Shown here: in pieces, positions 33,442 to 42,248 of the stretch
How positions within the stretch are numbered: the first letter of the stretch is position 1
Layout: each line of letters starts with the position of its first letter
Assembly: GCF_023061135.1 (NCBI RefSeq)
Contig: NZ_JAKGAN010000004.1
Coordinates: 248,001-312,000 of the forward strand
From: Chromohalobacter sarecensis
Lineage (GTDB): Bacteria > Pseudomonadota > Gammaproteobacteria > Pseudomonadales > Halomonadaceae
Reading direction: 5' to 3'
DNA length: 64,000 nucleotides
Made by a program: the position numbers and the translations under genes
The notes under the pieces: generated by a model
What the model was told of the DNA's origin: nothing
The model's input: only the letters and a program-made list of their open reading frames with translations
The model's database searches: none

Positions 33442-34929
33442 ATGAGCAAACGACAGGATCAGGATGACAAGAACACGCCCACCGATGCGTCGACATCCGC
33501 CGACGAGGCGCCTCAGTCGCCGGCCTCCTCCGAGACTCACAAGGCCGACACCGACGGCGAGGTAGCCGACGAGACGCGCGGTGCCTCGGACAAGGCGGCG
33601 GACGCCGCGTCGTCCAAGGCATCGACGACCGGCGCCGCAGCGTCTCAGACTTCCTCCGACGCGACGCCGAAGGCGGATCAAAAGACCGACCATGCGTCGC
33701 GCAAGACAAGCGAGACGACATCCGCAACCGGTGCAGCGTCGTCCACCGCCAAACGTGGCGCCAAGAACCAGCAGGGCACCAAGTCCCAGCAAAAAGCCAC
33801 GAACACCCCGGACAAGAGTGCGGGAAAGGCCCAGGCCGGCGGCAGCGGTAACGGCGCTTCGTCCCCCACCGCGCAAGCGTCGCAAGGCGGTGGTGGCAAC
33901 GGGCGTGGCCTGGCCATCGTGGCGCTGATCATCGCCGTGATCGTGGCCATCGTCGTGGCGCTGGGGCTGGGATATGGTTGGAAGCGCTTGCAGGCGCAGC
34001 AGGCCGAACTGGCCAGCGCCGGCGACGAGAACGCCCAGACCCTCGACACACTGCGTGAGCGTCTCGACCAGCGGGAACAAGCGTTCGAATCGTTGCAGGG
34101 AGATTTTCAGGACTATCGTCAAGACATCGACAAAAATCTCGACAAGGTACTCTCCGAGCTGGCTGACGAGCAGGATGCCGACCCGCGTGAATGGCTGCAT
34201 GCCGAGGCCGAGTATCTGCTGCGCCTGGCCAATCAGCGTTTGCAGCTCGAGCGCGACGTCAAGGGTGCCAAGGCGTTGCTCAAGGCCGCCGATGAGCGTT
34301 TGACCGATGCCGACAACCCGGCCTTGATTCCGGTGCGCCGGGCGATTCAGTCCGAGCTGGCGGCGTTGGATTCGGTGCCCACAGTGGATCGTACCGGGCT
34401 GTACCTGGCATTGATGGCGCAGCAAGAGCAGTTGGCGGGTCTGCCGCTCAAGCAGGACGTGGAAGAGATGGCCGCGCAGAACGGCGACGACTCCTCGCTC
34501 GAGGGCGGCTGGCAACAACAGCTTTCCCGTCTGGGCGGCGAGCTCAAGGATCTCGTCGTCATACGCCGTCACGATGAGGCGCTGGAGGCCTTGGTGACGC
34601 CCGAGCAGGAATCTTACCTGCGGCAGAACGTGCGTCTCTTGCTCGAGCAGGCGCAATTGGCCTTGCTCAAGACCGAGCCGAAGCTCTACCAGGCCAGCCT
34701 CGACAAGGCGATTACCCTGATCGACCGCTACTACGATACGCAACGCGATGCGGTGAAAAATTCCCTCGAGCGTCTCGAGTCGTTGCGTGACAAGACCATT
34801 CGGCCCGAGTTGCCTGATATCAGCGAGTCACAGCAGACACTCAAGGACTTCATCGAGAAGCGTTTCCAGAATGGCAACGATGACGGTGGTAGCGAGCAAC
34901 GTCAGAGCGACGAAGGAGACAGTGAATGA
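33442..34929 (+). CDS. hemX: HemX-like membrane protein
   Basis: 495 residues. Residues 1-155 are a low-complexity cytoplasmic stretch of T, S, A, K, D and Q. One membrane helix follows (about 156-178, GLAIVALIIAVIVAIVVAL), then a coiled coil (about 180-250) and a helical HemX domain including REWLHAEAEYLLRLANQRLQLERD and RTGLYLALMAQQEQL. Members are often labelled uroporphyrinogen-III methyltransferases, but nothing here resembles that enzyme; the function is unknown. It sits between hemD and hemY and overlaps hemY by four bases. The N-terminal region is unusually long. Confidence 0.85.
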   Translation: MSKRQDQDDKNTPTDASTSADEAPQSPASSETHKADTDGEVADETRGASDKAADAASSKASTTGAAASQTSSDATPKADQKTDHASRKTSETTSATGAASSTAKRGAKNQQGTKSQQKATNTPDKSAGKAQAGGSGNGASSPTAQASQGGGGNGRGLAIVALIIAVIVAIVVALGLGYGWKRLQAQQAELASAGDENAQTLDTLRERLDQREQAFESLQGDFQDYRQDIDKNLDKVLSELADEQDADPREWLHAEAEYLLRLANQRLQLERDVKGAKALLKAADERLTDADNPALIPVRRAIQSELAALDSVPTVDRTGLYLALMAQQEQLAGLPLKQDVEEMAAQNGDDSSLEGGWQQQLSRLGGELKDLVVIRRHDEALEALVTPEQESYLRQNVRLLLEQAQLALLKTEPKLYQASLDKAITLIDRYYDTQRDAVKNSLERLESLRDKTIRPELPDISESQQTLKDFIEKRFQNGNDDGGSEQRQSDEGDSE

Positions 34930-36155
34930 GAAAGCTGATTCTTCTCATCGTCGTGGGGCTGGCCGTCGGCGCGCTATTCGGCCAGTTGATGCAGTCGATG
35001 CCCGGTTACTGGCTGGTGCGCGTAGGCGATACCTCGATCCAGACCTCGTTCTGGCTGGGCTTGGTGATATTGCTGGCGGTGTTTCTGGCCCTGCATTTCC
35101 TACTGCGCGTCCTACATCGGCTGCGTCGCCCGGTAAGCCGGCTCAAGGTCTGGAATAGCCGCACGCGCAACCGCAATGCCATGAAGCGCACCGTGAGAGG
35201 CCTGGTGGCACTCGCTGAAGGCCGCTGGAAGCGTGCCGAGAGGGATCTGGTCAAGGCGGCGGACGATTCCAGTACGCCGCTGGTCAATTACCTTTCCGCG
35301 GCACTGGCGGCGCATTATCAGGGGCGTTTCGAGCATGCCGATACGCTACTCAAGCGCGCCCATCACAGCACCGAGGGGGCTGATAACGCGGTGGGCATGG
35401 TGCAAGCGCAACTGATGCTCGATCGCCAGCAATTCGAGGAGGCGCTGGCGACGCTGACGCGTCTCGAAAAGCAGCTGCCCAATCACCCGCAAGTGCTCAA
35501 GCTGCTGCGTCAGGCCTATCTCAGCGTCAATGACTGGGAGGGGCTGCGTCATTTGCTGCCCAAGCTCGACAAGCAGCAATTGATCACCGATGAAGAGCGC
35601 CGCGAGCTGGAGCAGCGTGCCTATCGCGAGTTGATCCTGCAGGCGGTCCAGCGCCAGCCCAATGCCGATGCCAACCGCGTGCGCAACCTGTGGGCCGACA
35701 TGCCCGACTATCTGCGTAGCGATGTCGAGTTGGTGGTCCTGTATACCGAGGCGCTGGTCAAGGACGGTGAAGAAGCGATGGCTGAGCGCTTGCTGCGGCA
35801 TTCCCTCAAGGAGCATTGGGATACGCGCCTGGTGCTGCGTTATGGCCTGCTCAACGTGGATGCCGGGCGTCAGTTGGCGTATGCCGAGAAATGGTTGCAG
35901 GAACGTCCCAACGATCCCGATTTACTGCTGAGTCTGGGACGTTTATCGTTACGCAACGCTTATTGGGGCAAGGCGCAGGAATATTTCGAAGCCAGCCAGC
36001 GCCAGCGTCCCAGCGGGGTGGTATGCGCCGAGCTGGCACGGCTTTACGCCAACTTGGGCGAGCATCAGAAGAGCCAGCTCTTCTATCGCCAGAGCGTGGA
36101 GTTGCTCGATCGCTCGTTGCCGGCGTTACCGCAGCCTAGCGAACGCACGCGCTAG
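34926..36155 (+). CDS. hemY: HemY-like membrane protein with TPR repeats
   Basis: 409 residues. Two membrane helices lie at the N-terminus (1-21 and about 42-62), followed by the HemY_N pattern SRLKVWNSRTRNRNAMKRTVRGLVALAEGRWKRAE spread over 74-110. The rest is helical tetratricopeptide repeats (for example the stretch with LAYAEKWLQERPNDPDLLLSLGRL). It is linked with haem synthesis by operon position, but it is not the protoporphyrinogen oxidase also called HemY in Gram-positives. It may be a scaffold for haem enzymes (inference). It is the last gene of the hem operon, followed by a terminator. Confidence 0.88.
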   Translation: MRKLILLIVVGLAVGALFGQLMQSMPGYWLVRVGDTSIQTSFWLGLVILLAVFLALHFLLRVLHRLRRPVSRLKVWNSRTRNRNAMKRTVRGLVALAEGRWKRAERDLVKAADDSSTPLVNYLSAALAAHYQGRFEHADTLLKRAHHSTEGADNAVGMVQAQLMLDRQQFEEALATLTRLEKQLPNHPQVLKLLRQAYLSVNDWEGLRHLLPKLDKQQLITDEERRELEQRAYRELILQAVQRQPNADANRVRNLWADMPDYLRSDVELVVLYTEALVKDGEEAMAERLLRHSLKEHWDTRLVLRYGLLNVDAGRQLAYAEKWLQERPNDPDLLLSLGRLSLRNAYWGKAQEYFEASQRQRPSGVVCAELARLYANLGEHQKSQLFYRQSVELLDRSLPALPQPSERTR

Positions 36156-36175
36156 CCAACGTTTTTTGCTCTCCT

Positions 36176-36199
36176 GGGCGCCTGCGGGCGCCCTTTTTT
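36176..36199 (+). terminator. Terminator of the hem operon
   Basis: GGGCGC (36176-36181) pairs with GCGCCC (36188-36193) and is followed directly by six T. It lies 20 bp after the hemY stop. Confidence 0.8.
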
Positions 36200-36279
36200 A
36201 TCGCCCGTCATGAAGGGGCGAATCGCGGCCTGCAGGCGCCTTATCGGGGTGGTCTGTGGGCCGTTAGTGTTTCTATGCC

Positions 36280-36297
36280 CTTGTCCAATTGGTCAAG
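36280..36297. promoter_or_regulatory. 18-bp palindrome upstream of the purine permease, operator candidate
   Basis: CTTGTCCAATTGGTCAAG is symmetric at 16 of 18 positions (CTTG-x-CCAATTGG-x-CAAG), centred about 67 bp before the permease ATG. The form resembles operators of FCD-type GntR repressors, but no regulator gene is adjacent, so the binding protein is unknown. Confidence 0.45.
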
Positions 36298-36355
36298 ATA
36301 TGGGTAACGTTAGAACGTCCTTCATGACAACAATGACACACATAGGAACGACATC

Positions 36356-37717
36356 ATGGCGCAGACTCCCCACCGACGTGCCGCCACGTCATCGACCCCG
36401 CAACAGGACGGCGCCCTGGAGCGTTACTTCGGCATCCGCCGCTACGGCTCGACCCTGCGTACCGAGCTGTTAGCGGGCCTGGCGACTTTTCTCGCGGCGA
36501 TGTACATCATCGTGGTTAACCCCTCGATCCTGAGCGATGCAGGCATTCCCTTCTCGGCGGGACTCTCGGCGACCGTCTTGATCAGCTTCCTCAGCAGTCT
36601 GGCGATGGGGTTGTACGCACGTAACCCTATACTCGTCGCGCCCGGCATGGGCATGAACGCGCTGTTCGCCTATACCCTGGTGCAGGGGGCGGGCCTGCCT
36701 TGGCAAGTCGCGCTGGGCTGTGTGTTCTGGTCGGGCGTACTATTTGCGCTGCTGGCATTTTTCAACGTGCGCAAGGCGATCGTCGAGGCGATTCCCGATT
36801 CGCTGCGCTACGGCATCACCTGCGGCATCGGGTTATTCATTACCTTCATCGGCTTCAAGAACGCCGGCTTCGTCGTCGACGATCCCGCTACGCTGATATC
36901 GCTAGGAGCGCTGGATCCGGCGCTGATCACCTTCATCGCCGGGATGCTGCTGACGGCGGTTCTGGTCACGCTGCGTGTCAACGGCGCATTGGTGCTTGGC
37001 ATCGTCATCACCACACTGGTGGCGATACCCATGGGACGCCTGTGGGGCACGGATGTGATCGTGGCGTGGAGTGGTTTGGCGGCATGGCCGGATTTCAGCG
37101 TCATGTGGCAGGTGGATCTATGGGGCGCACTCAAGGTCGCCTATTGGCCGTTCATCTTCGTGATGCTATTCACTAACTTCTTCGATGCGCTGTCATGCTT
37201 CTTGGCGCTCTCGGAAGCCGCCGATCTCAAGGATGACAACGGCCAGCCGCGCAATCTCAAGCGCTCAATGACCGTGGATGCCTTCGCTTCGATGATCGCC
37301 GCCCCGTTGGGCACCAGTGCTGCGCAGACTTTCATCGAGTCCGGGGTGGGCGTTGCCCAAGGCGGACGCACGGGGATCGTCGGCGTCGTCTGTGGTCTGC
37401 TGTTTCTGCCGTTCCTGTTCCTGTCGCCGCTGTTGTCGCTGGTGCCGGCGATTGCCACCGCGCCGGCATTGGTCATGGTAGGGGTCTTCATGCTGGCACC
37501 GGTGGGGCGTATCGAGTGGCAGAAGATGGATCAGGCCTTCCCCGCGTTTCTGGCGATCATCGTCATGCCGCTGACGTACTCGATCACGCTGGGCATCGCC
37601 TTCGCGTTCTTGAGCTTCGTGGCGATCAAGCTGTGCACGGGGCGTCTGGCCGAGATCAAGCCTGCCATGTGGGTGACGGCGGTACTCTGCGCGATCATGC
37701 TGGTGACGATGCAGTGA
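36356..37717 (+). CDS. NCS2 family purine permease, AzgA-like (guanine/hypoxanthine)
   Basis: 453 residues, about 12-13 membrane helices. AzgA-type motifs: AGLATFLAAMYIIVVNPSILSDAGIP, APGMGMNALFAYTLV, RYGITCGIGLFITFIGFKNAGFV split over two segments, and GTSAAQTFIESGVGVAQGGRTG. These are the signatures of the AzgA subgroup, which takes up adenine, guanine or hypoxanthine with H+. The substrate in this organism is inferred. It is monocistronic between two terminators, with an operator-like palindrome upstream, which points to substrate-controlled expression. Confidence 0.9.
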   Translation: MAQTPHRRAATSSTPQQDGALERYFGIRRYGSTLRTELLAGLATFLAAMYIIVVNPSILSDAGIPFSAGLSATVLISFLSSLAMGLYARNPILVAPGMGMNALFAYTLVQGAGLPWQVALGCVFWSGVLFALLAFFNVRKAIVEAIPDSLRYGITCGIGLFITFIGFKNAGFVVDDPATLISLGALDPALITFIAGMLLTAVLVTLRVNGALVLGIVITTLVAIPMGRLWGTDVIVAWSGLAAWPDFSVMWQVDLWGALKVAYWPFIFVMLFTNFFDALSCFLALSEAADLKDDNGQPRNLKRSMTVDAFASMIAAPLGTSAAQTFIESGVGVAQGGRTGIVGVVCGLLFLPFLFLSPLLSLVPAIATAPALVMVGVFMLAPVGRIEWQKMDQAFPAFLAIIVMPLTYSITLGIAFAFLSFVAIKLCTGRLAEIKPAMWVTAVLCAIMLVTMQ

Positions 37718-37761
37718 TGTAGCCTGGTGGCTTCCGGCCGTCGACAAACCGGCCGTCGAAA

Positions 37762-37793
37762 AAAAGGGCCGCCCCATTCGGGGCGGCCCTTTT
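37762..37793. terminator. Bidirectional terminator between permease and mechanosensitive channel genes
   Basis: A perfect 14-bp stem (37762-37775 with 37780-37793, loop ATTC) is flanked by A-run and T-run. It can serve both convergent genes. Confidence 0.9.
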
Positions 37794-37814
37794 GCGTCGA
37801 GGTTGAGAAGAAGA

Positions 37815-40208
37815 TCAGCGACCCTCATCCGGGTCGGGATCGTTGTCACGGTCCGGCTGAGAATATTTCTGGGTGGTCGCTTCGGACGCCTTCGCAGCGT
37901 CGGGCGTAATGTCCTGGGTCTTGGGTTGACCGGCAGGGCTGCCGTCGATATTGAAGGCCTGCTGCATGAGGCGCAGGTTGGCGGGCGGTGCGTTGCCGTC
38001 CTTTTCCTGCCCGAAATAGAGCGTGGTGTGCGGGAACGGAATCTCGATGCCGGCAGCGTCGAAGTACATCTTGACCAAGCGGTTGTAGGCACGCCCCACG
38101 CCCCACTGATCGCCCGGCGTGGTCTTGATGATCACACGAATGTTGACCGAGCTATCGGCCAGCGCGATCACACCTGCCACGCTGAGCGGCTCAAGCAGTT
38201 TGTAGCCGTGCTCGCTTTCCTTGAGCGCGTCGAAGGCGGCCTGCAACTGCTCGATGGCATCGTCGATGTTCTCGCGATAGGCGATACCGTATTCGCCGAC
38301 GTGGTTACCGAATTCGCGCATGTAGTTGGAGACGGTATCCACCGAAGAGAACGGCACGATGTGGTAGGTGCCCGAGAGATCGCGAATACCCACCGAACGG
38401 ATGCTGATGCGTTCCGCCGTCCCGGTGGTGCCGCCTACGGTGACGACATCGCCGGTATTCATGGCGTTCTCAAGCTGGATGAATACCCCGGTGATGACAT
38501 CCTGTACCAGCTTCTGTGAGCCGAAACCGATGGCCAGGCCGAGGACCCCGGCACCGGCGATCAACGGGCCGATGTTGATACCAATTTCGGCCAATATGAT
38601 CATCGCCGTCATGGTGATCAGGGCGATCGCCAGGGCGTTGCGGAACAGGGACAGCAGTGTCTTGGCGCGGGCCGAAGGTTCTCCGGCGCCGGCATCGGCG
38701 TTCAAGCGATGCTCGATCAGGCTGGCAAGTCCGATCCAGGCGGCGATGGCCACCAGCAGGATGATGATCACGTTCAGCGTAGTGCCCACGGTATGAGCGC
38801 CGGCCTCGGAGGCGTACCAGGCGGCGAGGTCGAAGACCTGCCAGGCGCTGAGAACGCACATTGCCACGATGATCAGAATGACCGCGCGAATCACCTTGAG
38901 GGTGGTCGGCACATAGGCGTTGAGACGCTTTTCCAGCAGCGGCAGGCGACGCTGGATGTCTCCGGAAAGGCTAATGCGGCGACCGATCAACTGGGTGAGT
39001 ACCCCCGAGACCAGCATGCCGATGCCGACGATGATGACGGTCTTGAGCGTGGCCAGCAGTACGAAGGGTAGGGCGGTCTCCGGGTGCAGTACGGTGACGG
39101 CGAAGACCACCAATGCATAGGCCAGGGCCAGGAGGTGCCAGATGCGTCCCAGTAGGCGTAGCGCGAAGCGTGTGGCGCTCATATCCGCGTTGTCGGCGCG
39201 TTGCATTAGGGCATCGCGTAGCGGTATGCGGTGTTTGAGGATCACCGTGGCAGCGTAGATCAGCGCGAGTAGCATGATCAGCGTGCCGAGTCCCTGACCG
39301 AGCGCCGGCGAGAGGTTGTAGTTGATGATGGGAACGGCCACCAACATGCCATAACCGATGAAGCCCGCCAGGCGTGCGAGAAAAGCGTTGCAATACGAGG
39401 CTTGTGGCGAGGCGATGGGCATCAGGCGCAGGCCATCGTAATGCGACGAGAACAGCATGCGCAGCGCGGCCTTGAACAGCTCGATCATCAAGAAGGCATT
39501 CAGGAACAGCGAGAAGCGCGTTTCCATGCTGCCCGCCTCGCCAATAGCGAAAGTCGCCACCAAATTGCCAACGAGATAAGCCAATATGACGACGACGACA
39601 TCCACGATGGCGGCCAACACCACTGCGACGATGGTACGCAGCAAGGCGCTTTTTTCGGTGCGCTGCGATGACCATTGGCTGAGCTTGCCAAACAGCGGCG
39701 ATGCAAGACGTCGCAGGACGAACAACGCTACGAAGGCGCCGATGACTACCAGTGCGAAGTTGAGCGCGGCGATCAGGAACGCGCCTGTATCGAAGCCGGG
39801 CCCGCTGGCGCTGGCATCGCTACTGGTGAACAAGCCGACCAGGGCTGCGCCTAGGCTCTTGAACTGACCGCCCAGATTACCCGCGATATGACTGGTGGAG
39901 TCGGCCAGGCGGCGAGGGAAGGAGACCTCCTCAGCCGTCTGGCTGCTGGGTGCCGCGTCGGCGATTTCCTCGGGAGAAGATGCGCCTTCGACATCCAGGG
40001 CGTTTTCCTGAGCTGCCTGGGCACGTAGTTGATCGATGATCGTCTGTCGGGTCTGCTCGTTCTCGAGCATGTCGGCCAGTGTCGAATAGGCGGGGGAGTC
40101 GCCGTCCGTGGGCGTCGCGTCCTGTTGAGCCAGGGCCGGCGCCATCACGAATAGCAGACACAGCAACAACCAACGGCTGAGCCACGTATCGAGACGTAGA
40201 GTCGGCAC
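37815..40208 (-). CDS. ybiO: Mechanosensitive channel of the MscS superfamily, YbiO-like
   Basis: 797 residues from a GTG at 40208, chosen because a very strong AAGGAGGTT precedes it; the upstream ATG at 40250 has no such signal. A signal peptide (ending MAPALA) is followed by the YbiO-type periplasmic segment with YSTLADMLENEQTRQTIIDQLR, then about 10 membrane helices. The MscS pore domain has GAGVLGLAIGFGSQKLVQDVITG and GDVVTVGGTTGTAERISIRSVGIRD. The acidic, proline-rich tail is specific. It protects against hypo-osmotic shock, fitting a halophile. E. coli YbiO (741) is slightly shorter. Confidence 0.9.
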   Translation of the reverse strand: MPTLRLDTWLSRWLLLCLLFVMAPALAQQDATPTDGDSPAYSTLADMLENEQTRQTIIDQLRAQAAQENALDVEGASSPEEIADAAPSSQTAEEVSFPRRLADSTSHIAGNLGGQFKSLGAALVGLFTSSDASASGPGFDTGAFLIAALNFALVVIGAFVALFVLRRLASPLFGKLSQWSSQRTEKSALLRTIVAVVLAAIVDVVVVILAYLVGNLVATFAIGEAGSMETRFSLFLNAFLMIELFKAALRMLFSSHYDGLRLMPIASPQASYCNAFLARLAGFIGYGMLVAVPIINYNLSPALGQGLGTLIMLLALIYAATVILKHRIPLRDALMQRADNADMSATRFALRLLGRIWHLLALAYALVVFAVTVLHPETALPFVLLATLKTVIIVGIGMLVSGVLTQLIGRRISLSGDIQRRLPLLEKRLNAYVPTTLKVIRAVILIIVAMCVLSAWQVFDLAAWYASEAGAHTVGTTLNVIIILLVAIAAWIGLASLIEHRLNADAGAGEPSARAKTLLSLFRNALAIALITMTAMIILAEIGINIGPLIAGAGVLGLAIGFGSQKLVQDVITGVFIQLENAMNTGDVVTVGGTTGTAERISIRSVGIRDLSGTYHIVPFSSVDTVSNYMREFGNHVGEYGIAYRENIDDAIEQLQAAFDALKESEHGYKLLEPLSVAGVIALADSSVNIRVIIKTTPGDQWGVGRAYNRLVKMYFDAAGIEIPFPHTTLYFGQEKDGNAPPANLRLMQQAFNIDGSPAGQPKTQDITPDAAKASEATTQKYSQPDRDNDPDPDEGR

Positions 40209-40552
40209 GCGGGAACCTCCTTGTAAGAAATGAGTGGCACGCAGCCACATCGTTCATGATGAATTTGCTATCAATACTAACACTAGGTGGCTCGTTGCCG
40301 AGCGTCGAGCGATGCATGCAGCGTTTCGCCGGCCAAGTGTCGCGCATGAGTCATGGGCCACCGTTAGCATGATGATAACGGTTGCATGCTTTTTTGTACC
40401 ATAATTGTACGAGTCAGTATTGTCGTGAACTTTAGTCATACATGGAAGGAATCGGCTTGATGGCGTTGCCTCATGCACGGCAGCGCCTCGATTTGCATCG
40501 ACTCCCGCTTCTCGGCATGCTTGAAGATACACTTCCAATAAAGGGAACTCTC
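40209..40552. other. Intergenic region between ybiO and the betaine-binding protein gene
   Basis: 344 bp between divergent genes, no credible gene. It contains GTAC-CATAATT-GTAC (40396-40410), a small AT-rich inverted repeat next to TTGCAT (40382-40387), probably part of promoter DNA. Nothing else stands out. Confidence 0.4.
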
Positions 40553-41413
40553 ATGATTCAGCCATCGATGCGTCTCGCCGGACTGGCCTTGATTGCCGGT
40601 GCTGGTCTGGCGGCCTCCACTGCGCAGGCTCAGGACAAGGGCACCGTTAATCTATCGTATGTCGAGTGGTCTTCTACGGTTGCCTCTACCAACGTGATGC
40701 GGGCCGTGCTCGAACAAGCCGGTTACGAGGTTGAAATGTCCTCGCTGTCCGCCGCCGCCATGTGGCAGTCCGTGGCGACGGGTGATACCGACGCTTTTTT
40801 GGCCGGGTGGCTTCCCACCACGCATGAGGATTACTACGCTAAACTTCAGGACCAACTGGTCGATACGGGTGTCAACCTGGATGGCACCAAGTTGGGGCTG
40901 GTGGTTCCGGCCTATAGTGAGGTCGATTCGATTGCGGATCTCAATGAGCACGCCGAGGACTTCGACAACAAGCTCACTGGTATCGACCCGGGCGCTGGGA
41001 TCATGCGTCTTACCGACAAGGTCATCGATGAATACGACCTTGACCTGAGTCTGCAAAGCGGAAGCGGTGCCACCATGACGGCAGCGCTGAAAAGCGCCAT
41101 CGCTAACGATGAAGAGATCGCGGTGACCGGTTGGACGCCGCACTGGATGTTCGCGCGCTGGGATCTCAAGTACCTGGATGACCCCAAGAATGTCTATGGC
41201 GGCGCCGAGCAGATCCATACCATCGTGCGCCAGGATCTCAAGGAGGACATGCCGGAGGCTTATGCCATTCTGGATGCCTTCGAGTGGACCGCCGAAGACA
41301 TGGGCGAAGTCATGTTGATGAACCAGGAAGAAGACTCCGATCCCTACGAAAACGCCAAGCAGTGGGTCGAGGACAATCAGGACATGGTCCAGGAGTGGCT
41401 GCCAGACGCGTAA
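40553..41413 (+). CDS. Glycine betaine-type ABC transporter substrate-binding protein (OpuAC domain)
   Basis: 286 residues from the ATG at 40553. The signal peptide ends in AAST-AQA (cleavage about residue 26). The mature part has the OpuAC/ProX type II fold with VNLSYVEWSSTVASTNVMRAVLE, AFLAGWLPTTHEDYY and the Trp residues in VTGWTPHWMFARW likely to cage a quaternary ammonium. It ends in the acidic EEDSDPYENAKQWVEDNQD. In bacteria such receptors deliver betaine or proline betaine to an ABC importer. No permease or ATPase gene is adjacent, so it is an orphan; the true ligand is inferred. Confidence 0.87.
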   Translation: MIQPSMRLAGLALIAGAGLAASTAQAQDKGTVNLSYVEWSSTVASTNVMRAVLEQAGYEVEMSSLSAAAMWQSVATGDTDAFLAGWLPTTHEDYYAKLQDQLVDTGVNLDGTKLGLVVPAYSEVDSIADLNEHAEDFDNKLTGIDPGAGIMRLTDKVIDEYDLDLSLQSGSGATMTAALKSAIANDEEIAVTGWTPHWMFARWDLKYLDDPKNVYGGAEQIHTIVRQDLKEDMPEAYAILDAFEWTAEDMGEVMLMNQEEDSDPYENAKQWVEDNQDMVQEWLPDA

Positions 41414-41454
41414 GCCACCTCGGCTAAGCCCAAGGCCACTTGGTCCTGAAACGA

Positions 41455-41484
41455 AAAAAGCCAACCCCTCAGGGTTGGCTTTTT
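41455..41484. terminator. Bidirectional terminator after the betaine-binding protein gene
   Basis: A perfect 13-bp stem (41455-41467 with 41472-41484, loop CTCA) has A- and T-runs on its two sides. It lies 3 bp before the duplicated ssrA end; read on the minus strand it may be the original ssrA terminator before the element inserted. Confidence 0.85.
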
Positions 41485-41487
41485 CGG

Positions 41488-41505
41488 TGTTTGGTGGAGG
41501 CGGGG
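41488..41505. repeat. Distal copy of the ssrA 3' end (att-like direct repeat)
   Basis: TGTTTGGTGGAGGCGGGG is identical to 42699-42716 at the tmRNA 3' end, in the same orientation; after a one-base difference in length both copies continue with AATTGAA. A duplicate of a tRNA-like 3' end downstream of the gene is the footprint of site-specific integration. Confidence 0.7.
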
Positions 41506-41566
41506 TCCAATTGAAAGTGTGTATATATCGCCGATATGGAAGGGTTATTCTGTGGGCTTGCGAAAA

Positions 41567-41591
41567 TATGCCCCCAGATACGCCCCCATAC
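41567..41591. repeat. Short tandem C5 repeats next to the distal att copy
   Basis: TGCCCCCAGATA followed at once by CGCCCCCATAC: two near-identical 11-12-base units about 65 bp inside the element. Paired GGGGGCA-type repeats are often seen near integrase genes of tRNA-integrating islands, probably as arm-type sites; that role is inferred here. Confidence 0.4.
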
Positions 41592-41599
41592 AAAGCATG

Positions 41600-41911
41600 C
41601 TACCCGGCTTGACGCGAAGAGGTCAGGTCATGGAAATGCACCCCTGTCGCTTTGATAACGGCGGTCATGGTTCTCAGGGTCGGATTTCCCTTGGGAGACA
41701 GCGCCCGGTACAGGCTTTCCCGCGATACCTTGGCTTTCTCCGCGACCGCAGCCATGCCGCCTTGGGATTCGACCACATGGCGCAGGGCAATCAGAAAAGC
41801 GGTCTCCCCGCCGTCCTCGTCCAGCTCATCGAAGGCGGTCCGCAGGTACTCTGTGGCCATGGCCGGGTCTTCTCGCAGCATCTCGATCACGGCATCGTCG
41901 TGGCTTTTCAT
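41600..41911 (-). CDS. Antitoxin of a type II toxin-antitoxin pair (HTH, addiction-module antidote)
   Basis: 103 residues. The N-terminus is acidic (EMLREDPAMATEYLRTAFDE), and the second half has a helix-turn-helix of the phage-repressor type: GGMAAVAEKAKVSRESLYRALSPKGNPTLRTM, near 51-82. This pattern fits the TIGR02684 'probable addiction module antidote' group. Such proteins neutralise the toxin and repress their own operon. Its ATG overlaps the toxin stop by four bases (toxin gene first, as in higBA). It sits inside the ssrA-flanked element. Confidence 0.85.
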   Translation of the reverse strand: MKSHDDAVIEMLREDPAMATEYLRTAFDELDEDGGETAFLIALRHVVESQGGMAAVAEKAKVSRESLYRALSPKGNPTLRTMTAVIKATGVHFHDLTSSRQAG

Positions 41912-42246
41912 CTTCGCACTCTCCTCCGGTGGTCGGCCAGAAACGCCTTGGCCTGTTCGATGTCGGCCTGCTGGCGCTTCTTGGTCCCACCGATTAACAG
42001 CATCACCAGGCGTCTGCCCACCTTGGCGTAATACACGCGGTAGCCAGGGCCGTAGTCGACTCGCAGCTCCAGCACGCCATCACCCACGGCTTTGGTATCG
42101 CCAGCATTGCCAGCAACCAAGCGGTTGAGGCGTGTCAGTACGCGCATGGCAGCCTGACGATCCTTGCTCTTGGTAGCATCCAGCCAGGTTTGGAAGGGAT
42201 CATGGCCGTCAGCGGTGAGGTAATGCGTCAGCTCAATCATTGCCAT
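41908..42246 (-). CDS. RelE/ParE-superfamily toxin (HigB/Gp49-like)
   Basis: 112 residues (or 110 from the second ATG at 42240). The sequence has the TIGR02683 pattern: FQTWLDATKSKDRQAAMRVLTRLNRL, LELRVDYGPGYRVYYAKVGRRLVMLLIGGTKKRQQADIEQAKAFLAD. The family cleaves mRNA, often in the ribosome, stopping translation until the antitoxin returns. It is the first gene of the pair and lies 3-9 bp from an inverted repeat that is the likely operator. Neither gene looks broken, so the pair may still work. Confidence 0.87.
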   Translation of the reverse strand: MAMIELTHYLTADGHDPFQTWLDATKSKDRQAAMRVLTRLNRLVAGNAGDTKAVGDGVLELRVDYGPGYRVYYAKVGRRLVMLLIGGTKKRQQADIEQAKAFLADHRRRVRR

Positions 42247-42248
42247 TA

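Noticed and set aside
33409-34743. 444-codon minus-strand frame opposite hemX
   Set aside because: Shadow of hemX; the composition follows directly from the complementary codons.
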